Notes: a model not told the origin generated them from the letters alone. Counted from the first letter of the stretch, positions 1 through 9,064 are shown. The stretch: 64,000 nucleotides of DNA from Fibrella rubiginis (GCF_017353185.1 NZ_JAFMYV010000004.1:186001-250000), one strand, 5' to 3'. A program made the numbers and translations.

Positions 1-58
1 CTGCTGTGTGGCGGAAAAGACCGCTGCCAGATGGCTACCAGGCTTACAAAACAAAACC

Positions 59-925
59 ATGGAAACAGTAAATCAGGCGGATGCTGCTCAGGCAGCCCCG
101 ACCGCAATGCCCGCGCCGGCACCGGCTCAGGGATCAAAAGAGAACGTACAACGTTCTGAAACACAGACTACTCAGCAGATAAATAAAGATCTTCATAAGC
201 GTGATGAGTTGCTGCTTACTCCCGACGAAATGCGGATTAAAGAGGCATTTCAGGACCGCAACTGGAACGAAGTAAAGACCGCCGATTCCTGGGTTATCTT
301 CAAAGTAATGGCTGAGTTTGTGGAAGGCTTCGACAAGCTGGCTCAGATTGGCCCCTGCGTGTCTATCTTCGGGTCGGCGCGTACCAAATCGGAAAATCCA
401 TATTATAAGATGGCCGAAGAGATTGCCGCTAAACTGGTTCGCCACGGTTATGGCGTGATCACGGGCGGGGGTCCGGGTATAATGGAAGCCGGCAACAAAG
501 GTGCCTATGAACAGGGTGGCAAATCGGTGGGGTTGAACATTAAACTGCCTTTTGAGCAACACAGCAACGTGTATATCGACCCCGACAAGAACATCAACTT
601 CGACTTTTTCTTTGTGCGGAAAGTGATGTTTGTCAAATATGCGCAGGGGTTTGTAGTTATGCCCGGCGGCATGGGTACGCTCGATGAGTTGTTTGAAGCA
701 CTCACGCTGATCCAGACCAAAAAAATTGCCCGGTTCCCCATCGTACTTGTGGGAAAAGCGTACTGGAAAGGGCTGCTCGACTGGATTGTAAACACCATGC
801 TCAACGAAGAGCATAACATCAACCCCGAAGACATGAAGCTCATTAGCCTTGTCGATACCCCAACCGAAGCCGTCAAAGTAATTGACGACTTCTACGACAA
901 ATATCTGATGAAGCCCAACTTCTAG
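59..925 (+). CDS. LOG family protein (TIGR00730-type Rossmann fold)
   Basis: This 288-residue protein belongs to the LOG / 'lysine decarboxylase-like' family, whose characterised members hydrolyse the N-glycosidic bond of nucleoside 5'-monophosphates. Residues 1 to about 75 are low-complexity and rich in Ala, Pro and Gln. The Rossmann domain follows, with SIFGSAR, the glycine-rich ITGGGPGIMEAGNKGA and the family signature PGGMGTLDE. I chose the ATG at 59 because an in-frame GTG at 8 adds 17 residues without any family feature and lies at the window edge. The exact substrate cannot be read from sequence. The gene is followed by a long inverted repeat and then by a convergent gene. Confidence 0.85.
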   Translation: METVNQADAAQAAPTAMPAPAPAQGSKENVQRSETQTTQQINKDLHKRDELLLTPDEMRIKEAFQDRNWNEVKTADSWVIFKVMAEFVEGFDKLAQIGPCVSIFGSARTKSENPYYKMAEEIAAKLVRHGYGVITGGGPGIMEAGNKGAYEQGGKSVGLNIKLPFEQHSNVYIDPDKNINFDFFFVRKVMFVKYAQGFVVMPGGMGTLDELFEALTLIQTKKIARFPIVLVGKAYWKGLLDWIVNTMLNEEHNINPEDMKLISLVDTPTEAVKVIDDFYDKYLMKPNF

Positions 926-932
926 TTGAAGC

Positions 933-1008
933 ATAACGAGTAAACGAGCGAAGGGCTTATGCATGGGAACATCCTCACGCATAAGCCCTTCGCTCGTTTA
1001 TTGGTTAT
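933..1008. repeat. Long intergenic inverted repeat R1
   Basis: Arms of 30 nt (933-962 and 979-1008) match with two mismatches around a 16-nt loop. The arm core reads AACGAGCGAAGGGCTTATGC. It lies between convergent genes, so it could act as a bidirectional terminator, but there is no clean U-tract. It is one of at least 16 such dyads in the window. Confidence 0.85.
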
Positions 1009-1020
1009 GTCTGTCGCTTT

Positions 1021-1812
1021 CTAATTGAAAAACGGAAAGGCTACGGCCAGATAGGGCATGCCACCGGTGCGGTTACGGAAACGGCGATTGTCGTCGGCAG
1101 CGTTGCGAATAGTTGTCGTGTATTCGGTGGTGATCCACTGGTAGCCAAGCTTGACGCCCACCCGTTGGTTGATCAGTATTTTAGCATATACCTCCGTTGC
1201 CAGTGTACCTATGCTGTTATCGCCCAGCAGTTGCAGGTTCGCCACAGTGGGTTTAGCAGACTGCCTGGTGGCATCGACACCATTGGCTCCCTTCGTGAAA
1301 AAAGCCGTTGAATCACGGCCGGTAGAGGCTTTGACCGTGTAATAACCGTTTTGCGATATATATTGCCCCACCCTTGTCAGACCCAGCGTTAGGCCAAGAA
1401 TGTCGGCACTGGCACCCAGTTCAAGCGGGCCAAAGCGCAGTTGCAGCCGGGCACCAAAATTAAGGGAGGTGCCTGAGGCACTACTCATCCGAAGTGTATC
1501 CAGGTTGGCAGCCACGATGGGTGCGCCCAGCGCATAGAAACCTGTTTTGCCACCCCGCGACAGGTAAGCCGGGGCGGTGGTATAATCCAGATTATCGGCG
1601 TAGAATGTGCGGAACGTGCTGGTCCAGCCAATAGACAGCATTTTATTCTGCGTCAGGTTCAGCAACTGATAGTATGTGGCCGATGGGCTAAGCACGTTTG
1701 ATTTGAACGAGGCACCCACTTCTATACCCGAGCTAAGACGGCTTGAAACGGGGGCTTGGGCAACGGCACAAAAGGGCAGACAGGTGAGCAGCAGGAACTT
1801 TAGTTTATGCAT
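1021..1812 (-). CDS. Exported outer-membrane-like protein, unknown function
   Basis: I do not recognise the family of this 263-residue protein. It starts with a clear signal peptide (LKFLLLTCLPFCAVAQA, cleavage likely after residue 20). The rest is rich in alternating hydrophobic/polar stretches with Gly, Tyr and Asn and ends in an aromatic-rich tail (AVAFPFF), which fits a small outer-membrane beta-barrel. It is expressed alone on the minus strand. Its short leader contains a hairpin followed by seven T residues on the coding strand, immediately before the ATG. Function unknown. Confidence 0.7.
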   Translation of the reverse strand: MHKLKFLLLTCLPFCAVAQAPVSSRLSSGIEVGASFKSNVLSPSATYYQLLNLTQNKMLSIGWTSTFRTFYADNLDYTTAPAYLSRGGKTGFYALGAPIVAANLDTLRMSSASGTSLNFGARLQLRFGPLELGASADILGLTLGLTRVGQYISQNGYYTVKASTGRDSTAFFTKGANGVDATRQSAKPTVANLQLLGDNSIGTLATEVYAKILINQRVGVKLGYQWITTEYTTTIRNAADDNRRFRNRTGGMPYLAVAFPFFN

Positions 1813-1817
1813 AGTCG

Positions 1818-1849
1818 AAAAAAAGTCAGAGACCGTTATGGTCTCTGAC
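1818..1849 (-). terminator. Intrinsic-terminator-like hairpin in the leader of the 1812 gene
   Basis: Read on the minus strand, 10-bp arms (1849-1840 and 1834-1825) enclose a 5-nt loop and are followed by seven T residues (1824-1818). The structure ends five bases before the ATG at 1812 and lies downstream of a candidate promoter at 1867-1874. It may terminate the upstream gene (1908-2270) or attenuate the 1021-1812 gene. Confidence 0.65.
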
Positions 1850-1866
1850 TACGTTGGAACTGATGG

Positions 1867-1874
1867 CAAATATA
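1867..1874 (-). promoter_or_regulatory. Candidate Bacteroidota -7 box (TATATTTG)
   Basis: On the minus strand the bases read TATATTTG, matching the Bacteroidota sigma-ABfr -7 consensus TAnnTTTG, about 55 nt upstream of the start codon at 1812. No convincing -33 TTG is visible at the usual distance. Confidence 0.45.
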
Positions 1875-1907
1875 ACCGAGACCACCGAAGAAACGCCCTT
1901 GTTGCTA

Positions 1908-2270
1908 CTATGCGGCTTCGAAATGCGATGCCTGCTTTAGCGTACGTTCGTTACCATTTTCGGGGTCATTATAGGTGTAATCGCCTACTTCGACCGACAG
2001 CTTTTTGCCTATTAACTGGTTGGTGTCCAACTTTTTATCTGCCTTTATTTCAAGTCCTACTGCCCGGAAAAGGTCCATAATAATGGGCATACCGGCGGCC
2101 GATGTATAAAAGCGCTGGCTCACAAACCCGTCTTCATTTTCCATACGGCAGGCAAAGAAGGGCACTCCCTTGTATTCGCTCTTACCCTCGTCGACGTGCG
2201 TAATTTCGACTTCATGGCGCCCATCTGGCAGGAATGGCTTGTCGAGCCCTTCTTCTACGTTAATTTTCAT
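1908..2270 (-). CDS. Small soluble protein of unknown function, weakly DUF669-like
   Basis: This is a 120-residue acidic protein. The start is set at the ATG at 2270 (MKINVEEG); an upstream in-frame extension of 20 residues looks non-native. Sequence landmarks are an N-terminal DGRHEVEITHVDEGKSEYKG, a central QRFYTSAAGMPIIMDLFRAVGL and a beta-rich C-terminus (VEVGDYTYNDPENGNE). The order of a beta-strand, a 'K..YKG' turn and a later helix vaguely recalls DUF669-type phage-associated proteins, but I cannot confirm this. There are no signal peptide or membrane segments. It is divergent from the AraC-type regulator at 2399, with 128 bp between starts. Confidence 0.6.
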   Translation of the reverse strand: MKINVEEGLDKPFLPDGRHEVEITHVDEGKSEYKGVPFFACRMENEDGFVSQRFYTSAAGMPIIMDLFRAVGLEIKADKKLDTNQLIGKKLSVEVGDYTYNDPENGNERTLKQASHFEAA

Positions 2271-2398
2271 AAGCTTGTTGAGTTTTGCATTGTACTTTAG
2301 TAACACATTCTGGTGGGGCAGTGTTAGCACGTAGCGGTAAATTAAGCCTGTTTTTAGCCCTTAAAGAACCCGCCCTGTCATCCATTTTCAGCAGTCAA

Positions 2399-4069
2399 AT
2401 GCGTAACTATCTGTTGCTCGGGCTTTTGTTGTTTGTTGCCGCTGCCAGTTCGGCGCAGCAAAAAACAACCGGGCCGACTTACCGATTCGTGGTTACGGAT
2501 TATCCACCCAATACACCACACGACGCTCAGCTCTTTATCACGGGTACATTTAACAAATGGAATCCGGGCAATCCTGCCTACCAGCTCAAGCATCAGTCAG
2601 ATGGCACCTACACGGTGTCGATACAGAGCAATCTGGACAAACTGGAATATAAGTTTACCCGCGGCGACTGGTCGTCTGTGGAAGGGCGTGACAGTGGAAA
2701 AGCGCGCGTAAATCGGGTTGTGTACCGGGCAGCAACCGGCGTAGATCAGGAGGTTGATATTACCATTCAGTCGTGGGAAGATTTGTCGGGTACGTTTCAT
2801 TTCTATTCGCTTTACGACCTGCTGATGCTCTTTGCCGCCTTCCAGGGGCTACTGTTGCTGATTGCTATTCCGGGCATTCAGAATAATAACCAGACAGCCA
2901 ACCGGTGGCTGAGTTTGCTGCTTGGCCTTACATCGGTGCTTATTTTGGTGCGGACCGTGGCGGCTTACCGTGATGTGGCACAGGCCTATACCAAGTTGCT
3001 GCTGCTACCCGACCTGCTGCTGTTTCTGTATGGGCCGTTGCTCTACATATACCTGCGCAAGCTGCTCTTCAACACGGCGCGGCCCGCATCGGGCTGGTGG
3101 CGGCATTTTGTTCCGGCTATCATCCAGGTGTTGGTGTATATGCCTTTTCTGTTAACCGACAACAAGGAACTCCAGCTTAAAATAGTAAATCGTGACCCGT
3201 GGCTACAGGGCGTTTTTCTGACGGTGGGCGTATTGGCCCTGGTTTATAACTGCTTTTATTGGCGGCTGTGCTGGCGGGCTCTTCGCACCTACCGAAATCA
3301 GCACGACCTTAGCCAGTCAACTGAGCCACAGGTGCACTACCTCAATACAGTATTGGGTATTCTGGCCGTGTGTCTTGGTTTGTGGGCGTTCTTTTTTGTG
3401 TTAATCGGCACCAGTAGTCTGGCTTCATTCGACACGATAGCCATTGCCGAACGCTACGTTGATTTCATCTGGCTCACGCTGTCGAGTATTGTTTACCTGC
3501 TGGGCTATTATGCTATTCATCAACCTGAACTGTTCAAGCTGCCCGACACGGAACACCTACCGCTGCTGGAAACAGCCCCCCTTTACACAGCCGGACAGGA
3601 ATTGAACGTCCTGACAAAACCACTCGACGCTGGTGTCAATGCTTCTGTCCCACTGTCTATAGAAAGCCAGGCATCTGTTGCAGACGACTCTCCCCGAACC
3701 ACCGATGAGATCGAGGCTACAAAGCGGCAAATTGATATTTACATGTTGCGTTACAAGCCTTTTACCAACCCAAATCTTACGCTGGCCGAACTGGCTGCCA
3801 AGTTGAAAATGCCTCCGCATGTGCTGTCGAAGGTACTGAACGAGGGCTATGACAAAAACTTTTTTGACTTCATCAACACCCACCGCATCAACGAACTGAA
3901 GGTGCGTTTGCACAACCCGCAATTTCGGTCTTATACGCTGCTGAGCATGGCTCTTGAGGTAGGTTTTAATTCAAAAACAGCCTTCAACAGGTCGTTTAAG
4001 AAATTGACAAACCAGACACCCAGCGAGTACTTAAATACTCACACGGAATTGATAAAGCTGGCCGACTAA
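2399..4069 (+). CDS. Membrane-spanning AraC-family regulator with an exported starch-binding-like domain
   Basis: A 556-residue one-component receptor is predicted. The ATG at 2399 opens a signal peptide (LLLGLLLFVAAASSA). Next comes an exported domain of about 90 residues with ITGTFNKWNPGN, a DGTYTV strand and LEYKFTRGDW...VNRVVY, the pattern of CBM20/CBM48 starch-binding domains. About seven membrane helices follow (roughly residues 130-380), then an acidic linker. A C-terminal AraC helix-turn-helix region (roughly 430-550) contains LTLAELAAKLKMPPHVLSKVLN and a second helix-turn-helix ending FNRSFKKLTNQTPSEYL. Seven helices place the DNA-binding end in the cytoplasm. The gene lies directly upstream of susC/susD/susE and probably controls them in response to a glucan ligand. 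The 7TM-HTH part is common in Bacteroidota; the glucan-binding-like front end is the unusual part. Confidence 0.8.
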   Translation: MRNYLLLGLLLFVAAASSAQQKTTGPTYRFVVTDYPPNTPHDAQLFITGTFNKWNPGNPAYQLKHQSDGTYTVSIQSNLDKLEYKFTRGDWSSVEGRDSGKARVNRVVYRAATGVDQEVDITIQSWEDLSGTFHFYSLYDLLMLFAAFQGLLLLIAIPGIQNNNQTANRWLSLLLGLTSVLILVRTVAAYRDVAQAYTKLLLLPDLLLFLYGPLLYIYLRKLLFNTARPASGWWRHFVPAIIQVLVYMPFLLTDNKELQLKIVNRDPWLQGVFLTVGVLALVYNCFYWRLCWRALRTYRNQHDLSQSTEPQVHYLNTVLGILAVCLGLWAFFFVLIGTSSLASFDTIAIAERYVDFIWLTLSSIVYLLGYYAIHQPELFKLPDTEHLPLLETAPLYTAGQELNVLTKPLDAGVNASVPLSIESQASVADDSPRTTDEIEATKRQIDIYMLRYKPFTNPNLTLAELAAKLKMPPHVLSKVLNEGYDKNFFDFINTHRINELKVRLHNPQFRSYTLLSMALEVGFNSKTAFNRSFKKLTNQTPSEYLNTHTELIKLAD

Positions 4070-4162
4070 ACCTGGTTTGGTTAATTTATTTCCTATTCGT
4101 CGTGCCATATTCATAAAACGGCACGTATCTCATTAACGCAAGCATCTCGTTATCAGGACATT

Positions 4163-4207
4163 AGTCAATATTTTGACTGCTGTTCACTATAGTTATACAT
4201 AACTATA
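4163..4207. promoter_or_regulatory. Two short palindromes upstream of susC, candidate operators
   Basis: AGTCAA-tatt-TTGACT lies at 4163-4178, and a perfect palindrome with 9-bp arms (TATAGTTAT / ATAACTATA, 2-nt centre) lies at 4188-4207. Both sit 30-75 bp upstream of the candidate -7 box at 4239, where an AraC-type activator would be expected to bind. The function is inferred from position only. Confidence 0.45.
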
Positions 4208-4238
4208 AACTGGAACGACAGACAGCATATATGAATGG

Positions 4239-4246
4239 TAGTTTTG
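4239..4246 (+). promoter_or_regulatory. Candidate -7 box of the sus operon (TAGTTTTG)
   Basis: TAGTTTTG matches the Bacteroidota TAnnTTTG -7 consensus and lies 74 nt upstream of the susC ATG. No clear -33 TTG is seen, which fits an activator-dependent promoter. Confidence 0.5.
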
Positions 4247-4319
4247 TAAGATAAAGTTGTCTCAGTGTAAGGACCTGAACCAACTGTTTGTCTCATTCAA
4301 CCAATCAAAGTTTTAGCAA

Positions 4320-7300
4320 ATGAAGAACCTCTCTGTCAGAAGGTTTTTGGGGACGCTGTCGATAAACGTTAGCTCGTTGACGGTGTTCCTCCTGCTTATC
4401 GTACTTGGCACTGGCCGGGCGATGGCGCAGGACCAGACAATCACCGGTGTTGTTACCGAAACAGACGGTAGCCCACTACCCGGTGTAACGGTGGCACTCA
4501 AGGGAACATCACGCGGGGCCAATACCGACGCTACCGGCAACTACCGCATTCTGGCACCCGCCAATGGTATCCTGGTATTTAGCTTCGTCGGCAAAACGCC
4601 ACAGGAAGCTGCCGTTGGGGGTAAGTCAGTTATCAACATCACCCTGGCCGACGATTCCAAGAATCTTCAGGAGGTAGTGGTAACAGGTTATGGCACGCAG
4701 CGTCGGAAAGACCTGACCGGCTCTATTGCGGCTATTTCATCGGAAGAGTTCCAGAAGGGTAACATTGTGGTTCCCGAACAACTCATTGCCGGTAAACTGG
4801 CGGGGGTGTCTATCACACCACCCAGCGGTCAGCCGGGGGGTGGCAGCCAAATCCGGATCCGGGGGGGGTCGTCGCTCAACGCCAGCAACGACCCACTGGT
4901 GGTGATTGACAACGTAGCCGTCGACAATTCGAACGTATCGGGTGCATCAAACGCGCTAAGCCTGATCAACCCCAATGATATTGAGACTTTTACCGTATTG
5001 AAAGATGCCTCAGCGGCGGCTATCTACGGTGCCCGTGCTGCCAACGGCGTTATCCTGATTACCACCAAGCGTGGTGCGTCGGGTGCTCCGCGTGTTAGTT
5101 TCAGCACGCTGGGGTCGGTGTCGATGATTACCAAAAAGCTGCCTGTTTTCACGGGTGATGCCTACCGGGCACTTATCAACGACACGTCGCCGGAAGCCAA
5201 TTTTGCCAACGCCGACCAGCGGAAGCTATTGGGTACGGCCAATACCGACTGGCAGGACCAGATTTACCATACAGGCATTAGCAACGATAACAACATCAGC
5301 GTAGCGGGTTCAATGAACAACATCCCCTACCGGTTGTCATACGGCTACACGACCCAGAACGGTATCCTGAAAACGTCGAATTTCCAGCGTAACTCGGTAG
5401 CTCTTAACCTGTCGCCAAAGTTCCTGAATAACAACCTGCGCGTTGACATCAGTGCCAAGGGGTCGATTATTAACAACCGCTTCGCCGACCAGGGTGCTAT
5501 TGGTGCGGCTGCTTCGTTCGACCCCACCCAACCGGTGTATAGTGGCAACGAAAAATTCGGCGGTTTCTACGAATGGCTCGACCCTGCTACGGGTCGTCCC
5601 AATGCACTTTCCACCCGCAACCCGCTGGGTCTGCTCTATAACAAGGAAGACCGCAGCCAGGTAAACCGGTTCATTGGTAATGTTCAGCTCGATTACAAAC
5701 TGCCGTTTCTGACTGGTCTGCGTGCCAACCTGAACGTAGGTCTGGATGTGTCATCGTCGAAAGGCACCATTTTCATCCCAGCCTATGCCGCAGCTGGCTT
5801 TGCGCGTGGTTTCAACCGCCCCGGCATCACGGGTGATTTGGGCGCCACGGGCGGCACCAACAACCAGTATTCGCAAACGCGGAACAACAAAACGCTGGAG
5901 TTTTACCTGAACTACGCTAAGGATCTTAAGTCGATCAATAGCCGCGTTGACGTAACAGGCGGTTATTCATACCAGGATTTTATCCGCGACGAGCCCACCT
6001 ATGCTGATAACCTGGCCGATGGTCGGCAACTGAACCCGGCGGGTATACCGTTCAACACGCGGTACACATTGCTGGCATTCTTTGGCCGGGCCAACTACAC
6101 GTTCAACGAACGCTATACCCTGACTGCCACCATTCGTCGTGACGGCACGTCGCGCTTTGGGCCAACCGCCCGTTGGGGCTGGTTCCCATCGGTAGGGGCT
6201 GCCTGGAGCATTAAGGATGAGGCGTTCCTGAAAAACTCGACAACGATTTCGGCCCTGAAACTGCGGGTAGGTTATGGTGTAACGGGTCAGCAGGATCTCT
6301 CGGGCACGGGCGCCAGCAACTACGCGTACCTGCCTCGCTACAGTATTTCTGACCCTACGGCACAGTATCAGTTTGGCAACACATTCTACCCCACGCTCCG
6401 GGCCGAAGGTTATGACGCCAACCTGAAATGGGAACAAACCGAGTCGATCAACGCCGCTATTGATTACGCACTGTTTAACGGACGTATTTCGGGTAGCCTG
6501 GACTTCTACGACAAGAAGACCAAAGATTTGTTGGCCACTATTCCTGTGGCCGCTGGCTCGAACCTGACCAACCAGATTCTGACCAACGTGGGCAACCTGC
6601 AAAACCGGGGTGTTGAATTTACGATCAACACAACGCCCATTCAGAAAGAAGGCCTGAGCTTCGACGTAGGTTTCAACGTGACGTATAACGAAAACAAGAT
6701 CACCAACCTCTCGAAAGTACCCGATCCAAACAACATTGGTATTTTGGTCGGCACGATCAACGGCGGTACGGGCAACACCATTCAGATTCAGTCGGTGGGG
6801 TATCCAACGAATTCGTTTTTCGTGAATCAGCAGGTATATGGTGCCAATGGGCGTCCGCTGGAAGGAGTATACGTTGACCGCGCCGCCGATGGTGCCATCA
6901 ACATCAACGACCGCTACCGGTACCAGACGGCTAACCCGAAGGTGCTGCTGGGCTTCACGTCGCAGCTGACAGCGGGCAAATTCAACGCCGGTTTTGTGTT
7001 GCGGGGTAACTTCGGCAACTACGTATACAACAACGTTCGGTCAAACACAGGCACTTACCAGAGCCTGGTTAACTCGCTTGGCTTCCTTTCAAACGGGTCT
7101 ACCAACGTGCTCGATACGCGTTTCCGCAACCAGCAGTTCTTCTCAGACTATTACGTAGAAAACGCTGCGTTTTTGCGCATGGACAACCTGAACCTGGGCT
7201 ACAACTTCGGTCGTGTGTTTGGGGGCCGGTCGAACCTGCGGGCATCGGCTACGCTGCAGAACGCCTTCGTGATCACGAAGTACAAAGGCCTTGACCCCGA

Positions 7301-7376
7301 AATTGCCGGTGGCATCGACAACAACTTCTACCCTCGTCCGCGCACGATCTCGGTAGGTCTCAATCTTGATTTATAA
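4320..7376 (+). CDS. susC: SusC/RagA-family TonB-linked outer membrane receptor
   Basis: This 1018-residue protein has the full SusC architecture. A signal peptide ends near MAQDQ. A carboxypeptidase-regulatory-like beta-sandwich follows (ITGVVTETDGSPLPGVTVAL). The TonB-box/plug region contains LQEVVVTGYGTQRRKDLTGS and the plug motif IRIRGGSSLNASNDPLVVID. A 22-strand-type barrel ends in the aromatic-terminated RTISVGLNLDL. SusC proteins import oligosaccharides across the outer membrane with a SusD lid, using energy from TonB. The susD gene follows after 14 bp and a SusE-like gene after that. Together with the starch-binding-like regulator upstream, this points to a glucan substrate. The length is typical and no defect is visible. 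Confidence 0.95.
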   Translation: MKNLSVRRFLGTLSINVSSLTVFLLLIVLGTGRAMAQDQTITGVVTETDGSPLPGVTVALKGTSRGANTDATGNYRILAPANGILVFSFVGKTPQEAAVGGKSVINITLADDSKNLQEVVVTGYGTQRRKDLTGSIAAISSEEFQKGNIVVPEQLIAGKLAGVSITPPSGQPGGGSQIRIRGGSSLNASNDPLVVIDNVAVDNSNVSGASNALSLINPNDIETFTVLKDASAAAIYGARAANGVILITTKRGASGAPRVSFSTLGSVSMITKKLPVFTGDAYRALINDTSPEANFANADQRKLLGTANTDWQDQIYHTGISNDNNISVAGSMNNIPYRLSYGYTTQNGILKTSNFQRNSVALNLSPKFLNNNLRVDISAKGSIINNRFADQGAIGAAASFDPTQPVYSGNEKFGGFYEWLDPATGRPNALSTRNPLGLLYNKEDRSQVNRFIGNVQLDYKLPFLTGLRANLNVGLDVSSSKGTIFIPAYAAAGFARGFNRPGITGDLGATGGTNNQYSQTRNNKTLEFYLNYAKDLKSINSRVDVTGGYSYQDFIRDEPTYADNLADGRQLNPAGIPFNTRYTLLAFFGRANYTFNERYTLTATIRRDGTSRFGPTARWGWFPSVGAAWSIKDEAFLKNSTTISALKLRVGYGVTGQQDLSGTGASNYAYLPRYSISDPTAQYQFGNTFYPTLRAEGYDANLKWEQTESINAAIDYALFNGRISGSLDFYDKKTKDLLATIPVAAGSNLTNQILTNVGNLQNRGVEFTINTTPIQKEGLSFDVGFNVTYNENKITNLSKVPDPNNIGILVGTINGGTGNTIQIQSVGYPTNSFFVNQQVYGANGRPLEGVYVDRAADGAININDRYRYQTANPKVLLGFTSQLTAGKFNAGFVLRGNFGNYVYNNVRSNTGTYQSLVNSLGFLSNGSTNVLDTRFRNQQFFSDYYVENAAFLRMDNLNLGYNFGRVFGGRSNLRASATLQNAFVITKYKGLDPEIAGGIDNNFYPRPRTISVGLNLDL

Positions 7377-7390
7377 TCAGCCAACAAACC

Positions 7391-8962
7391 ATGTTCAAAT
7401 TCACCATAAAAGTGGGCGTGCTGGCCATGTTGCTGGCATCTGTTACGGCCTGTGTCAATGACCTCGACCGGGTGCCCAAGTACGACGTAACGTCGGCATC
7501 AGTCTATGCGGACCCGGCCAATTATAAAAGCGTACTGGCCAAGCTCTACGCCATCCTGTCGGTAAGCGGGCAGCAGGGACCTGCTGGCAAACCCGACATT
7601 TCGGGTATCGACGAGGGTACGTCTAACTACATGCGCTTGCTGTGGAAGTTGCAGGAACTGCCCACCGACGAGGCCAAGATTGCCTGGAACGATGCTACCA
7701 TCCAGGACATCAACAAGATCACCTGGTCGTCGAGCGATGGCTTCATTACGGCCATGTACAACCGGATTTTCTATATGGTGTCGTTATCGAATGAGTTCAT
7801 TCGCGAAACAACGGATGGCAAACTTAGCGAGCGGGGTGTTAGTGGTCAGGCGGCTACCGACGCCAAAGCCTACCGTGCCGAAGCCCGTTTCCTGCGTGCT
7901 CTGGCCTATTACCATGCCATCGACATGTTTGGGGCGGTGCCTTTTGTGACCGAAGCCGACGCGCCGGGTTCATTCCTGCCCAAGCAGATCAGCCGGGCCG
8001 AGTTGTTCAACTACGTAGAAAGCGAACTAAAGGCCATCGAGACAGAACTGGCTGCGCCCAAGGCAGGTGAGTATGGCCGGGCCGATCGCGCTGCCGCACA
8101 GGCCCTGCTGGCCCGGATGTACCTCAACGCGCAGGTGTACACGGGTACGGCACGCTACAACGACGCGGTGACATATGCCAAAAAGGTGATCGATGCTAAC
8201 GCCTACAAGCTGGACGCTAACTACGCCAACCTGTTTTTGGCTGACAATAACACCTCGCCGGAGATTATCTTCCCGATTACCTTCGACGGTACGCGTACGC
8301 AGACTTTTGGCGGTATGACGTTTCTGGTTCACGCGGCCGTGGGTGGCAGCATGTCAGCGTCCAATTTTGGGGTTAACGGCGGCTGGAGTGGCATTCGTTC
8401 TACTAAAAATCTGACTGACCAATTTCCTGACGTAACGGCTACTGCTGACAAGCGGAGCCTCTTTTTCACCGACGGTCAAGAGCAGGACATTACCAACCTG
8501 GGCGATTTTACCAAGGGCATTCCGTCAACGAAATACAAGAACGTGACGTCGGCGGGTAAGCCCGGCTCATCAGATACGTTTGTGGATACGGACTTTCCGC
8601 TGATGCGTCTGGCCGACATGTACCTGACTTATGCCGAAGCCGTTGTACGCGGAGGCACAGGCGGCGATCTGGCTACGGCCATCAGCTATGTGAACCTGTT
8701 GCGCACCCGCGCTAAGGCAGCCCCCGTCACCTCGATCAACCTGGATCAGTTGTTACAGGAGCGCGCCCGTGAATTGTACTGGGAAGGTTACCGTCGTACG
8801 GACCTGATTCGGTATGACCGTTTTGCCGGTGGCACGTATCTGTGGCCCTGGAAGGGTGGCGTGAAAGAAGGCCGCGCTATCGACGCGAAGTTCAACCTCT
8901 ACCCTATTCCCGCCTCTGATCTGGTGGCGAATCCTTCCCTAAAACAGAACACTGGCTACTAA
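7391..8962 (+). CDS. susD: SusD/RagB-family nutrient-binding outer membrane lipoprotein
   Basis: This 523-residue lipoprotein pairs with the upstream SusC. The signal ends in LLASVTAC, with the lipid-attachment Cys at about residue 21. The SusD tetratricopeptide scaffold is evident in AKAYRAEARFLRALAYYHAIDMFG and AAAQALLARMYLNAQVY. The conserved C-terminal segment ERARELYWEGYRRTDLIRY is the family's hallmark, followed by NLYPIPASDL. SusD covers the SusC barrel and captures glycans at the cell surface. It is co-transcribed with susC. A strong hairpin (8973-9044) separates it from the SusE-like gene and could lower expression of that third gene. Confidence 0.95.
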   Translation: MFKFTIKVGVLAMLLASVTACVNDLDRVPKYDVTSASVYADPANYKSVLAKLYAILSVSGQQGPAGKPDISGIDEGTSNYMRLLWKLQELPTDEAKIAWNDATIQDINKITWSSSDGFITAMYNRIFYMVSLSNEFIRETTDGKLSERGVSGQAATDAKAYRAEARFLRALAYYHAIDMFGAVPFVTEADAPGSFLPKQISRAELFNYVESELKAIETELAAPKAGEYGRADRAAAQALLARMYLNAQVYTGTARYNDAVTYAKKVIDANAYKLDANYANLFLADNNTSPEIIFPITFDGTRTQTFGGMTFLVHAAVGGSMSASNFGVNGGWSGIRSTKNLTDQFPDVTATADKRSLFFTDGQEQDITNLGDFTKGIPSTKYKNVTSAGKPGSSDTFVDTDFPLMRLADMYLTYAEAVVRGGTGGDLATAISYVNLLRTRAKAAPVTSINLDQLLQERARELYWEGYRRTDLIRYDRFAGGTYLWPWKGGVKEGRAIDAKFNLYPIPASDLVANPSLKQNTGY

Positions 8963-8972
8963 TCAACTAGCT

Positions 8973-9044
8973 ATTTACTGTGCTGGTATTCGGTTGTTAT
9001 ATATTGCTTTTAGTAGATAACGACCGAATACCAGCACAGTAAAT
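8973..9044. repeat. Intergenic inverted repeat R2 between susD and susE
   Basis: Arms of 28 nt (8973-9000 and 9017-9044) have a single mismatch and a 16-nt loop; the arm core reads TTTACTGTGCTGGTATTCGG. The dyad fills most of the susD-susE gap. On mRNA it would fold into a very stable hairpin that could stabilise the susCD transcript or partially terminate before susE. Confidence 0.85.
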
Positions 9045-9064
9045 GACCAACAACCAACAAACCA

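Noticed and set aside
134-982. Long minus-strand open frame opposite the LOG gene
   Set aside because: It is the antisense shadow of the LOG gene and ends in the R1 repeat; no signal or motif is visible.
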